From Alphaproteobacteria bacterium (GTDB lineage: Bacteria; Pseudomonadota; Alphaproteobacteria; Micavibrionales; Micavibrionaceae), in contig JAACPE010000001.1 of NCBI GenBank assembly GCA_009995595.1, forward strand, positions 682,001-746,000: a stretch of 64,000 nt of DNA, read 5' to 3'. Of the stretch, positions 8,397 through 20,713 are shown one piece after another. Under the pieces are notes generated by a model. It had not been told where the DNA came from, made no database searches, and worked only from the letters and a program-made list of their open reading frames with translations. How positions within the stretch are numbered: the first letter of the stretch is position 1; each line of letters begins with the position of its first letter. Position numbers and translations under genes: made by a program.

Positions 8397-8840
8397 TTAT
8401 TTCGCGCTATGGAATAGCATAGGGACAGCAATTAACGCCAGAGCAAGCCCCAAAATATTGATAACCGAATAGTCTTCTTTAATGAAAAAATAGCCTACGA
8501 GAGCCGTTAAAAAAATAGAGATCATGGATATAGATGTCATCCCAAGCCCAACATCTGCACCCAGATTAAACATTTTGGACACGGCCAAATCCACAATTAC
8601 AACAGAGATCGCTGCGCACACTGAAAATAAAACAGGCTTCATCGGCAAGCTCAACAAATAACCCTCAGGTTGTTTCAGAACATAAGCAATAAAAATAGGG
8701 AGCACTATGATTGTGCCTGAAAAATACATCACACCTGCAAAAACAGGTGGGGGCAACGCACCCCCCCCAAATTTAGCTGATAGATTATACCCAAGCATCC
8801 CAATGCCCGATATAATCGCGAATAATACCCATAAATTCAT
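8397..8840 (-). CDS. Small EamA/DMT-type membrane transporter-like protein
   Basis: This 147-residue protein consists almost entirely of hydrophobic helices, about five, starting with LWVLFAIISGIGMLGYNLSA. The helical layout and the C-terminal pattern SMISIFLTALVGYFFIKED fit a single EamA-type repeat of the drug/metabolite transporter superfamily. Full-length members carry two repeats of about this size in one chain, whereas half-size members act as dimers. The substrate cannot be inferred. It starts 3 bp after the GNAT gene stop, so the two are probably co-translated. It is one of several passenger genes inside the pdh-lpd run. Confidence 0.7.
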   Translation of the reverse strand: MNLWVLFAIISGIGMLGYNLSAKFGGGALPPPVFAGVMYFSGTIIVLPIFIAYVLKQPEGYLLSLPMKPVLFSVCAAISVVIVDLAVSKMFNLGADVGLGMTSISMISIFLTALVGYFFIKEDYSVINILGLALALIAVPMLFHSAK

Positions 8841-8843
8841 AAG

Positions 8844-9284
8844 CTAAAACTTCTTAAATTCCATCATATGATGGGGAATACCTGCATCCATGTATCCATC
8901 ACCATATTCTTTAAATCCTAATTTATTATAAAAGCCCAGGGCATGATCCTGCGCTCCTAATTTAATCTCAGTGATGGAATTATCATTTTTAAGTTTATCC
9001 AGTATGTGCAGGACAATATCTCTGCCAAAGCCCTTACCCTGAAATTCGTCCAAAACACCCACACGCTCAATCTTTGCAATATTACCCTTTAACACACGAT
9101 ACCGCGCCGTCGCGGCAGGTATATCGCCCATCATATATCCTATGAAATTAACAGCATTCTCCTCATCCTCTTCGTTTTCAATTTCATCAACAAGCGGGCA
9201 ATTTTGGCCAATAATAAAAATCATCGTGCGCAGATAAATGCACATGGCGTAATCATATTTATTACTGACTTCGATAATATTCAT
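8844..9284 (-). CDS. GNAT family N-acetyltransferase
   Basis: The 146-residue protein is a single GNAT domain that would transfer an acyl group from acyl-CoA to an amine. The acetyl-CoA-binding motif A is clear: a V-G-V strand followed by QGKGFG (in ERVGVLDEFQGKGFG). The C-terminal part, AQDHALGFYNKLGFKEYG and then AGIPHHMM, resembles the ElaA/YjcF-like branch. The substrate is unknown. It starts 3 bp after the pdhC stop and is followed 3 bp later by the DMT-like gene, so it appears to be translated as part of the pdh transcript. No DUF1778-type antitoxin partner, as expected for TacT-like GNAT toxins, is next to it, so an ordinary metabolic or resistance acetyltransferase is more likely. Confidence 0.85.
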   Translation of the reverse strand: MNIIEVSNKYDYAMCIYLRTMIFIIGQNCPLVDEIENEEDEENAVNFIGYMMGDIPAATARYRVLKGNIAKIERVGVLDEFQGKGFGRDIVLHILDKLKNDNSITEIKLGAQDHALGFYNKLGFKEYGDGYMDAGIPHHMMEFKKF

Positions 9285-9287
9285 AAT

Positions 9288-10565
9288 TTACACGAGCATC
9301 GCTGCTGGATTTTCAATAAAGCGTTTGAGCACTTGCAGATATTCTGCGCCCACGGCGCCATCGACGGCGCGGTGATCGACGGATAAAGTGCATTTCATAA
9401 ATGTACCAATCTTAATCTCTCCGCTATCAACATATGGTTTTTGCGATCCTGCCCCAACAGCCAAAATACAGGCTTGCGGCGGGTTAATAATCGCGTCAAA
9501 CTCCTCAATCCCATACATACCAAGGTTAGAGACAGAGAATGTGCCCCCTTGGAATTCTTCAGGCTTAAGCTTGCCCTCACGCGCGCGCCCTGCCATATCT
9601 TTCACTTCTGCAGAGATTTCTCTCAGGCCTTTGGTTTCCGCCGCCTTAACAATAGGTGTAATCAGACCATTTGGCGTTGAAACGGCCACCGAGATATCAG
9701 AATGCACATATTGACGCACCGCCTCATCCGTCCATGACACATTCGCCGCAGGATAGGCTTTTAGGGCATTGGCGCTCGCTTTGATAATAAAGTCATTTAC
9801 AGAAAGCTTATACTCCCCGTTTGCGGCATCATTAATCATTTGCCGCGTGCGCATCAATTCATCAATCTGACATTCAATGGTGAGATAAAAATGCGGGACA
9901 GTCTGCTTGGATTCCTGAAGGCGTTTAGCGGTAATTTTCTTGATATTGTTATTAGGAATGGCTGTATAAATCATCCCATATTCATTAACTTTCTGATCAC
10001 CCGTTGGCTGTGGCTGAGGGGCAGAAGCGGCACTTGAAGTGGCTGGAGCTTTAGACATGCTCGTATAGCCTTCAACATCAGCCTTCACGATACGGCCACG
10101 AGGGCCAGTGCCAGACACTTGAGATAAGTCAATTCCCTTATCCGCGGCAATACGGCGTGCAAGCGGTGAGGCATAAATGCGATTACCTGATGACGATTTA
10201 GTGGCAGCTGGAGCGGATTGAACAGCAGGAGCAGTTTTCTCTTTTGCTTCTTCTTTTGATGCAGTGTTGCCTGGCTTTTTATCGCCCGCATTTAAAAACG
10301 GGGCGATATCGTTATCATTCTCGCCTTCTTCAAGCAAAACAGCAATAAGTTCATTCACCTTAACGTTTTCAGTGCCCTCAGCAACAAGGATTTTACCTAT
10401 AATTCCATCATCGACGGCCTCAACCTCCATCGTGGCTTTGTCCGTTTCAATCTCGGCGATCACATCGCCCGATACAACACTATCGCCCTCGCCTTTGTGC
10501 CATTTAGCAAGGTTTCCTTCGGTCATTGTTGGCGATAACGCCGGCATAAGAACTTTAATTGGCAT
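9288..10565 (-). CDS. pdhC: Pyruvate dehydrogenase E2, dihydrolipoyllysine acetyltransferase
   Basis: This is the core of the pyruvate dehydrogenase complex and transfers the acetyl group to coenzyme A. It has one N-terminal lipoyl domain (about 1-80) with lipoylated K43 in TDKATME. An Ala/Pro/Lys-rich linker follows, then a peripheral-subunit-binding domain (131-167, [14 protein letters not shown]) and a second linker. The C-terminal catalytic domain carries H398 and D402 in DHRAVDG. The start at 10565 follows AAGGAAG with 7-base spacing and overlaps the end of pdhB by 11 bp; the upstream ATG at 10586 would add seven residues. The lipoyl-domain DNA is nearly identical in stretches to that of pdhB. 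Confidence 0.97.
   Translation of the reverse strand: MPIKVLMPALSPTMTEGNLAKWHKGEGDSVVSGDVIAEIETDKATMEVEAVDDGIIGKILVAEGTENVKVNELIAVLLEEGENDNDIAPFLNAGDKKPGNTASKEEAKEKTAPAVQSAPAATKSSSGNRIYASPLARRIAADKGIDLSQVSGTGPRGRIVKADVEGYTSMSKAPATSSAASAPQPQPTGDQKVNEYGMIYTAIPNNNIKKITAKRLQESKQTVPHFYLTIECQIDELMRTRQMINDAANGEYKLSVNDFIIKASANALKAYPAANVSWTDEAVRQYVHSDISVAVSTPNGLITPIVKAAETKGLREISAEVKDMAGRAREGKLKPEEFQGGTFSVSNLGMYGIEEFDAIINPPQACILAVGAGSQKPYVDSGEIKIGTFMKCTLSVDHRAVDGAVGAEYLQVLKRFIENPAAMLV
10326..10565 (-). repeat. Lipoyl-domain coding repeat, copy in pdhC
   Basis: The first 80 codons of pdhC and of pdhB are a direct repeat. Exact identities include 32 bp (10516-10547 against 11936-11967) and 29 bp (10441-10469 against 11861-11889), with scattered differences between. 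Identity extends through synonymous positions. Confidence 0.85.
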
Positions 10566-11985
10566 AACAAACTTCCTTTGCAGCATGGATTATTTGTTCC
10601 GTCTGCGGTGTCGCAAGCTTCTCTAAACCTGCAGCATACGGTAACGGCACATCAGCGGCACAAACGCGTTTCAATGGTGCATCCAGATAATCAAACGCGT
10701 GCTCGCCAATAAGCGCCGCAATCTCTGCCCCAATACCTGCAAAGCCCCAGCCCTCTTCACAGGCAACAATGCGGTTTGTTTTCTTAACACTTTCCAAAAT
10801 CGTAAAGCGATCAAGGGGGCGAATGGTTCGAAGGTTAATCACTTCGGCATCAATCCCTTGCTCGGCCAACTTCTCTGCCGCCTCAAGTGCGCGGCCAACC
10901 ATGATGGAAAAGGCGACGATGGTCACATCTGATCCTTCACGCTCAATCTTGGCGCGGCCTAAGGGGATCACATAATCTGGATCGGTCGGTACATCAAAGC
11001 TCTGACCGTACATCAACTCGTTTTCCAAAAACACAACAGGGTTCGGATCGCGCATCGCTGATTTTAAAAGCCCTTTGGCATCTGCCGCAGACCATGGCGA
11101 AACAACTTTAAGGCCCGGAACATGCGCATACCATGACGCATAACATTGTGAGTGCTGCGCGGCAACACGGCTGGCTGATCCATTAGGGCCGCGAAACACA
11201 ATCGGACAACCCAGCTGACCGCCCGCCATATAAAGCGTTTTGGCCGCGGAATTAATAATATGATCTATCGCCTGCATCGCAAAGTTAAACGTCATAAATT
11301 CAACAACAGGTTTCAGCCCATTAAATGCAGACCCCACAGCCAAGCCAGCAAAGCCGTGCTCAGTAATAGGTGTATCAATAACGCGTTTTGGGCCAAACAT
11401 ATCAAGCAGCCCTTCGGTCACTTTATAGGCGCCGTTATATTCGGCGACTTCTTCACCCATGACGTAAAAATTTTCATCATTACGCATTTCTTCGGCCATG
11501 GCATCACGCAAAGCAACACGCACAGTGATATTCTCCGTTGTTTTCATGAACGGCGCCTCATCGAAAACAGGCGGCTCAATCACGTGACCTTGGGCATATA
11601 AAATGTCACGATTTTTCACAGTCGCTCCAGAGGGTTGTTCAGCAATATCATTTGAATATTTTGGCGCGCTCTCTTCTTTGTCCGCTTCATCTGCTTTAGG
11701 GGCAGATGTCGATGGAGCAGAGCCAATATCTCCCGCACTTTCGCCTTCTTCCAATAAAACAGCAATCGGCGTATTGACCGCAACATTTTCCGTGCCTTCT
11801 GCGATCAAAATTTTACCGATGATACCATCATCGACAGCCTCAACCTCCATTGTGGCTTTATCCGTTTCAATCTCGGCGATCACATCGCCAGATACTACGC
11901 TGTCGCCTTCTTTTTTGACCCATTTGGCCAAATTACCTTCGGTCATTGTTGGCGATAACGCCGGCATTAAAATATTTATTGTCAT
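10555..11985 (-). CDS. pdhB: Pyruvate dehydrogenase E1 beta subunit with N-terminal lipoyl domain
   Basis: With PdhA this forms the thiamine-diphosphate E1 component that decarboxylates pyruvate. The 476 residues comprise an N-terminal lipoyl domain (about 1-80, lipoylated K43), an acidic Ala-rich linker, and the transketolase-like E1-beta body from about 145 onward. The body includes [36 protein letters not shown] and the C-terminal transketolase domain. An E1-beta carrying its own lipoyl domain is known from alphaproteobacteria such as Sinorhizobium and Zymomonas. The stop overlaps the start of pdhC by 11 bp. An SseB-like gene separates it from pdhA, which is unusual because the two E1 subunit genes are normally adjacent. 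Confidence 0.97.
   Translation of the reverse strand: MTINILMPALSPTMTEGNLAKWVKKEGDSVVSGDVIAEIETDKATMEVEAVDDGIIGKILIAEGTENVAVNTPIAVLLEEGESAGDIGSAPSTSAPKADEADKEESAPKYSNDIAEQPSGATVKNRDILYAQGHVIEPPVFDEAPFMKTTENITVRVALRDAMAEEMRNDENFYVMGEEVAEYNGAYKVTEGLLDMFGPKRVIDTPITEHGFAGLAVGSAFNGLKPVVEFMTFNFAMQAIDHIINSAAKTLYMAGGQLGCPIVFRGPNGSASRVAAQHSQCYASWYAHVPGLKVVSPWSAADAKGLLKSAMRDPNPVVFLENELMYGQSFDVPTDPDYVIPLGRAKIEREGSDVTIVAFSIMVGRALEAAEKLAEQGIDAEVINLRTIRPLDRFTILESVKKTNRIVACEEGWGFAGIGAEIAALIGEHAFDYLDAPLKRVCAADVPLPYAAGLEKLATPQTEQIIHAAKEVCYAN
11746..11985 (-). repeat. Lipoyl-domain coding repeat, copy in pdhB
   Basis: This is the partner of the repeat at 10326-10565, in the same orientation about 1.4 kb away. 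The two share the 29-bp and 32-bp exact stretches listed there. The duplication lies in frame at the 5' ends of the two genes. Confidence 0.85.
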
Positions 11986-11995
11986 TCTTAATGTC

Positions 11996-12397
11996 TCATT
12001 CTTCCGTTATATTTGATATCAACCATTCAATTTCTTCTGGTGAAAATTCTTTGGCATAGTCTGATTCAACATTTAAAAGAAAATGTGCCTCTGCGCCAAA
12101 AAGTTCCAAAATTTCAAACCCATCCATACAGGCAAAGCCCATATCTTCATCGCCAACCCATTTATTCAATCGTTCTTCGCTATCAAACAAAATCACAAAG
12201 TTTTTGCCATCATCTTGCAAAATAACAGGGCTAATTGGCATATCCTCGTCGATGACCTTCATGCCTTTTTTCTCAGGCATCTCATGAACAGGAACATAAA
12301 TCGTTGAGTTTAAAAAAGTATCGTAATAATCAAACTCTAGCTTGGTGTTTTTGTCATCTTCAAGCCATTTTTTGAAAGCCGTGTCTAAAGGGGTCAT
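11996..12397 (-). CDS. SseB-like domain protein
   Basis: The 133-residue acidic protein resembles the SseB N-terminal domain. It begins with a helix ([11 protein letters not shown]), has a strand giving [12 protein letters not shown], then [23 protein letters not shown], a hallmark fts-erl-W-like segment of the family. A C-terminal [12 protein letters not shown] helix follows. SseB-fold proteins are poorly understood; an enzymatic role is not evident here. There is no signal peptide or membrane segment. It starts 3 bp after the pdhA stop and ends 10 bp before the pdhB start, so it must be co-transcribed with both E1 subunits. That could mean a role in regulating or assembling the complex, but the sequence does not show it. 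Confidence 0.65.
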   Translation of the reverse strand: MTPLDTAFKKWLEDDKNTKLEFDYYDTFLNSTIYVPVHEMPEKKGMKVIDEDMPISPVILQDDGKNFVILFDSEERLNKWVGDEDMGFACMDGFEILELFGAEAHFLLNVESDYAKEFSPEEIEWLISNITEE

Positions 12398-12400
12398 GAT

Positions 12401-13426
12401 TTAAACCTCAACCAAGACGTCAGTCCATAATTCCTCTGGCGGAAGTTCTGGAGACGTTTCTGCGAAATCTGCGGCTTCTTTAACGATGGCTTTGATTTCT
12501 TTATCAACTGATTTCAAATCATCCTCATCAATACCGTATTCTTTCATCATGCGTTGTTTAATCTGCTCAATCGGGTCTTGAAGCTTGCGCTCCTCCACTT
12601 CTTCTTTTGTACGGTATTTAGCAGGATCAGACATCGAGTGCCCACGATAACGATACGTCATCACTTCTAAGATATAAGGCCCATTGCCAGAGCGCACATA
12701 ATCAAGCGCCTGGCGCGCAGCTGCCTGCACGGCAAAAACATCCATGCCGTCCACTTGTTCACCCGGAATGCCATATCCCGCGCCGCGCGCATAAAGCTGA
12801 CCCGCCGCATGCCGCGCCGCAGACGTGCCCATACCATATTTGTTGTTCTCAATCACATAAAGAACAGGAAGCTTCCAAAGAGCCGCCATATTGTAACATT
12901 CGGCAACCTGCCCCTGGTTGGCTGATCCATCGCCCATATAGGCCACGGCAACACCGCCATCTTCCTTATATTTATGAGCAAAAGCGAGGCCTGTCCCAAT
13001 AGCGGTCGAGGCTCCAACAATACCATGCCCTCCAAAAAAGCCCTTTTCTTGGGAGAACATGTGCATTGATCCGCCCTTACCTCGCGAATAACCGCCTTCA
13101 CGCCCCGTCAGCTCGGCCATAACACCTTTAGGATCCATCCCCTGCGCAAGCATATGCCCATGGTCACGGTATGTTGTCACAACAGTGTCTTGATCTTCCT
13201 GAACGGATTGAATACCCGTCACAACGGCCTCTTGCCCGATATATAGATGGCAAAACCCACCAATCAAGCCCATGCCATAAAGCTGACCTGCTTTTTCCTC
13301 AAAACGGCGAATAAGAAGCATCTCTTTATAAAGAGCTTTCATTTCTTCGGCGGTGGGTTGCGGGGATATATTTGAAACTGACTTTAAATCAGTTTTATTT
13401 GATGATTTCTTTGCTTTTGTAGACAA
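12401..13426 (-). CDS. pdhA: Pyruvate dehydrogenase E1 alpha subunit
   Basis: This subunit binds thiamine diphosphate and, with PdhB, converts pyruvate to CO2 and an acetyl group on E2. The ThDP motif runs from GDGSANQG (165-172) to NN (194-195). The phosphorylation-loop-like YRYRGHSMSDP region is also present. The 341-residue length fits alphaproteobacterial PdhA. The start codon is TTG at 13424-13426: GAGGAG lies 8 bases upstream and no in-frame ATG occurs before residue 29. It is the first gene of the long minus-strand pdh/lpd/lipA run, and the 157-bp gap upstream (13427-13583) should hold its promoter, although I see no convincing pair of hexamers there. Confidence 0.97.
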   Translation of the reverse strand: MSTKAKKSSNKTDLKSVSNISPQPTAEEMKALYKEMLLIRRFEEKAGQLYGMGLIGGFCHLYIGQEAVVTGIQSVQEDQDTVVTTYRDHGHMLAQGMDPKGVMAELTGREGGYSRGKGGSMHMFSQEKGFFGGHGIVGASTAIGTGLAFAHKYKEDGGVAVAYMGDGSANQGQVAECYNMAALWKLPVLYVIENNKYGMGTSAARHAAGQLYARGAGYGIPGEQVDGMDVFAVQAAARQALDYVRSGNGPYILEVMTYRYRGHSMSDPAKYRTKEEVEERKLQDPIEQIKQRMMKEYGIDEDDLKSVDKEIKAIVKEAADFAETSPELPPEELWTDVLVEV

Positions 13427-13583
13427 AATAAAAACTCCTCATGGTTATGCCATAGCTGACGCCCAAATTGGACTATCTTGCTACAACACCTTCACGAGGG
13501 AATCTATATAAAACGATATGCTTTTCAACATAAATTAGATTAAATCTTATAACGCATTGATATTGAATGATTTAATTTTGTTG

Positions 13584-13910
13584 CTATGAGCGACTTTGTA
13601 ATAACGTAATCTCGTCTTCATAACTGTAACCCAGAACAGAACGGATACGTTCTTCGAGTAAATCTTTGTTAATTGACCCTGGGCGCATCATAACGACTTT
13701 TTTCTCAAGCGCTAGGCGTTCCGCATTAACAACAGCCATTTCACTTTCAAGATGTGTCATTTGGCTTTCAAGCGACATGAGGCGAATATAACCGCGCTGC
13801 CCCGCAACAAGGTGAAAACAGAAGTAAAAACTAAGACAAATACCCATAACCGTCACCATATTACGGCGCAGGACATATCTCTTTTCAATTAACTTTCTCA
13901 TGAAAATCAT
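13584..13910 (-). CDS. Septum formation initiator, FtsB/DivIC family
   Basis: The 108-residue protein has the layout of FtsB/DivIC. A basic N-terminus precedes one membrane helix (about 18-37, MVTVMGICLSFYFCFHLVAG). A coiled coil follows, running through SLESQMTHLESEMAVVNAERLALEKKV, with a conserved segment DLLEERIRSVLGYSYEDEI near the end. These proteins bridge FtsL and FtsQ in the divisome. A gene of this type between eno and pdhA is standard in alphaproteobacteria. The start at 13910 is taken for want of a better one; an ATG at 13901 is equally possible, and the nearest GAGGTGA is too far upstream. An SOS-box-like sequence lies 62 bp upstream in the divergent gap. Confidence 0.9.
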   Translation of the reverse strand: MIFMRKLIEKRYVLRRNMVTVMGICLSFYFCFHLVAGQRGYIRLMSLESQMTHLESEMAVVNAERLALEKKVVMMRPGSINKDLLEERIRSVLGYSYEDEITLLQSRS

Positions 13911-13971
13911 TGAATCACAAACGAATCACCTCTGTCAACCGAAAAACATAGTTAAATCAATGACTTAATGA

Positions 13972-13986
13972 GAACGAAAAAAGAAC
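13972..13986 (+). promoter_or_regulatory. SOS-box-like direct repeat GAAC-N7-GAAC
   Basis: GAAC at 13972-13975 and GAAC at 13983-13986 are separated by exactly 7 bases. This is the reverse complement of GTTC-N7-GTTC, the LexA operator described in alphaproteobacteria. It lies in the 150-bp gap between the divergent divIC-like and RNase H-like genes, and it has the same orientation and 11-bp periodicity as the half-sites in the lexA promoter of this window. The spacer is A-rich, so a chance match is possible. Confidence 0.45.
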
Positions 13987-14026
13987 AAAACAGCTAAGCG
14001 ACTCTAATGATTCACCTTTTATTTTA

Positions 14027-14055
14027 TTGACATAATAGTAAAATTTACCTATATA
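14027..14055 (+). promoter_or_regulatory. Near-consensus sigma-70-type promoter, possibly giving a leaderless mRNA
   Basis: TTGACA (14027-14032) and TATATA (14050-14055) are 17 bp apart. The expected transcription start is around 14061-14062, on the ATG of the RNase H-like gene. No Shine-Dalgarno sequence is present, which agrees with leaderless translation. Confidence 0.6.
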
Positions 14056-14060
14056 CGCTT

Positions 14061-14741
14061 ATGACTGATATTATCGAAACTGCGGAAGATGACTTTGTCA
14101 ACGTCTATGGTGATGCAAGTTATTTCCCTCCAACAGGAACAATTGGAGTGGCGTGGATCATAGCCACGCATGACAACCCTCTGAGTCCTAACGCTTATTT
14201 CGAGCGCTACAAATTGCCAAAACAAGATACTCCACAAGACAGGAGAGACATAACTAACCCTGCTGAACTGGCTGCGATTTATTTTGGGATAATGAGTGTT
14301 CCCATAGATAAGAAAGTAAGGGTTCACTGCGATTGTAAAGATGTGTTACAAAAACTCCATCACACAATTCAAACAAACAATTTTTTAGACAATACAACGG
14401 GCGCTGAAAAAGCGATGATAACAAAAATAGTAGACGAAATAAAAAAACGCCCCGACGTTATCATTATCTATGCACATGAAACCCCGGAAAGGGAATCAAA
14501 CCCATTTACACGCTATTACATGGCACACGCACATAATGCTGCTGCTGATGGATCAGGCGCTAACTCAAAAATTACCGTGCCAGACCCATATGCTCCCCCG
14601 CCAACAACTCTTCCTAAAAGTAAGCCCCACGACTCTTCTTGCGCATTGGAAATCATTGAGTGGGATAATGACCCATCAAACGACGAACCATTTGAATACC
14701 CAAATCACGGTGACCAAAAACCTAGACCCGCAGGGTTTTAA
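14061..14741 (+). CDS. RNase HI-like protein with C-terminal extension
   Basis: The first 165 residues carry the full acidic set of the RNase H fold. D18 is in VYGDASYF (a first strand with the D-x-S pattern), E69 in NPAELAAIYFG, D91 in VHCDCKD, and D163 in AHNAAADGSGA, which mirrors the NxxAD motif at the end of RNase HI. Such enzymes cleave RNA in RNA-DNA hybrids. The 40-residue proline-rich acidic C-terminus has no recognisable domain. The segment between the first strands is longer than in housekeeping RnhA, so this is probably a divergent paralogue. It is the only plus-strand gene between the minus-strand pdh and eno blocks and ends 4 bp from the convergent eno stop. A strong promoter touches its start codon. 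Confidence 0.72.
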   Translation: MTDIIETAEDDFVNVYGDASYFPPTGTIGVAWIIATHDNPLSPNAYFERYKLPKQDTPQDRRDITNPAELAAIYFGIMSVPIDKKVRVHCDCKDVLQKLHHTIQTNNFLDNTTGAEKAMITKIVDEIKKRPDVIIIYAHETPERESNPFTRYYMAHAHNAAADGSGANSKITVPDPYAPPPTTLPKSKPHDSSCALEIIEWDNDPSNDEPFEYPNHGDQKPRPAGF

Positions 14742-14745
14742 GCCA

Positions 14746-17631
<2,886 letters not shown>

Positions 17632-17712
17632 TTAACCACAAAGCCACCTAGACACAAAGGGTATTTTCCCCAAGCTAAACTAGAGTGTTTTAATTATAGA
17701 ATGATAAAAGAA

Positions 17713-17841
17713 TTAATCAGCCGCTCTTTGAACAGCTTCGCCTGCTTTTTCTAAATCTCTTCCTGCACCAGCAACTGTTTCACAAGCACTTATGGATGAA
17801 ATTGCAGCAAAAAGAGCGAGGGCTAAAATAATTTTTTTCAT
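17713..17841 (-). CDS. Entericidin-like small lipoprotein
   Basis: A 42-residue frame reads as a basic start (MKK), a hydrophobic stretch, and a lipobox-like ISAC with lipidation at C20. The short mature part, ETVAGAGRDLEKAGEAVQRA, matches the pattern of entericidin A/B-type lipoproteins (C-x-T-V-x-G-x-G-x-D, then K-A-G-E-A-V). E. coli entericidins are small membrane lipoproteins linked to stress-induced lysis or its antagonism. Proteobacterial genomes carry many copies with unknown roles. AAGAAAG upstream is a plausible ribosome binding site. It sits alone between kdsA and pyrG with short gaps on both sides, on the same strand. Confidence 0.85.
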   Translation of the reverse strand: MKKIILALALFAAISSISACETVAGAGRDLEKAGEAVQRAAD

Positions 17842-17919
17842 AATAAAACTTTCTTTTAATGTTAACTTATACACTCAAGTAAAAATAATAAGTGAAAATA
17901 AATATAGATCAAAAATTAA

Positions 17920-19589
<1,670 letters not shown>

Positions 19590-19614
19590 AGGCTCTGCCT
19601 TGAAACGGGTTAAA

Positions 19615-20001
19615 TTACTCAGAAATGGGAGCTAAAGGAGCCGTATTTGACTCAGATGAATCACTTCCAGACGCCTTAGCTTCTGGGAGTTTGTTATCGC
19701 CCGTTTGATCCATTGTGTCAACCACCGCCGGAGGATTATCGAGACTTTCTAACAAACTTTTTGAGGAGGTGTGAGTCCCCGCCAATACAGCCAAGGTCAA
19801 ACTGGTGCAAAAAAATAACCCTGCACAGATACCTGTGGCGCGTGTCAACGCACTTGCCGTACTCGCCGCCGTCGCAAGACCGCCGATACCGCCGCCCCCG
19901 CCGCCAATACCAAGACCGCCCCCTTCAGATTTTTGAAGAAGCACAAGCCCGATAATGCTTAAGGCTAATAATAAATGTATGACGAGTATGACTGTTTCCA
20001 T
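19615..20001 (-). CDS. secG: Preprotein translocase subunit SecG
   Basis: SecG is the small accessory subunit of the SecYEG channel. The 128-residue protein has two membrane helices (about 2-20 and 52-74). Between them is the diagnostic LLQKSEGGGLGIGGG segment, continuing as an extended glycine-rich stretch and then ATAASTASALTRATG. The C-terminal tail of about 50 residues is acidic and serine-rich and longer than in E. coli SecG, as in many alphaproteobacteria. It lies between tpiA and pyrG except for the plus-strand peroxiredoxin-like gene, from which it diverges. Confidence 0.95.
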   Translation of the reverse strand: METVILVIHLLLALSIIGLVLLQKSEGGGLGIGGGGGGIGGLATAASTASALTRATGICAGLFFCTSLTLAVLAGTHTSSKSLLESLDNPPAVVDTMDQTGDNKLPEAKASGSDSSESNTAPLAPISE

Positions 20002-20137
20002 GCCCCTCTTTTAAATCGCCTTAAAACCAATGTCACGCGATTTTTGTGCCTGAAAACGCAAAAAGATTATAACTTTTTGTTATTTTGGCACGAATAAGAG
20101 GTACAATAACGGTTCAAACATAAAAAAGGATGTCACG

Positions 20138-20713
20138 ATGCGCTTCTTAACGCTCCTCTTAATCGCTTTTACTTTCATAAGCGCCCCTGCTTTCTCAGCG
20201 GATGAAAAAACAATGGAAGTCGAAGTCGAAGTCAAAGCCCAAGCGCAATACAGTCTGCCAACAAACCTTGAGCTTCCCGATCATCGGGGCAAAACACGTT
20301 CATTTGAAGACCTCACGGGTGAAAACGGCCTTGTGATCGTGTTCTTTCGCTCCGCCGAATGGTGCCCGTATTGTCAGGTGCAGCTTTTAGAACTTCAAAT
20401 GAATAAAGAGCGCTTTGATGAACTCGGCTATAACCTTGTGGGTGTTAGCTACGATAATTTGCACGTTCTGGATCTATTTTATACCCGCAAAAACCTCGAT
20501 TTTCCGCTTTTGGGCGATCCTAAATCAAAAACAATCCGCGCCTTTGGTATCTTGAATGAAGAACATAAAGAAGGCTCTTTTGCCTATGGCGTCCCTCATC
20601 CAACGATTTACATCGTTAATAAAAACAAACAGGTTCTTAAAACGTTATCGGAGGAAGGCTATAAAAAACGCCCTGAAGTAGACGACATCATCGCTGCCAT
20701 TCCCACGAACTAG
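20138..20713 (+). CDS. Secreted peroxiredoxin-like (AhpC/TSA family) protein
   Basis: The protein starts with a signal peptide (MRFLTLLLIAFTFISAPAFS) and is predicted to act in the periplasm. The mature part has a redoxin domain: LPDHRGKTRSFEDLTG is the usual lead-in, and the active-site segment RSAEWCPYCQVQL holds C76 and C79. The CPYC pair is more thioredoxin/glutaredoxin-like than the single peroxidatic cysteine of typical peroxiredoxins. This variant is common in the redoxin family, so the protein could be a thiol peroxidase or a disulfide reductase. AAGGATG precedes the ATG. It is a lone plus-strand gene between secG and tpiA, and its stop overlaps the convergent tpiA stop by 4 bp. Confidence 0.85.
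   Translation: MRFLTLLLIAFTFISAPAFSADEKTMEVEVEVKAQAQYSLPTNLELPDHRGKTRSFEDLTGENGLVIVFFRSAEWCPYCQVQLLELQMNKERFDELGYNLVGVSYDNLHVLDLFYTRKNLDFPLLGDPKSKTIRAFGILNEEHKEGSFAYGVPHPTIYIVNKNKQVLKTLSEEGYKKRPEVDDIIAAIPTN

Noticed and set aside
8397-9284. GNAT and DMT-like pair as a toxin-antitoxin or resistance module
   Set aside because: No DUF1778/RHH antitoxin accompanies the GNAT gene, and the membrane protein is unlike known antitoxins. Simple co-transcription in the pdh operon explains the pair.
13427-13583. Promoter pair for pdhA (TTGAAA with a TAGATT-like element)
   Set aside because: The spacing and the -10 match are poor. The gap must hold a promoter, but I cannot place it with confidence.
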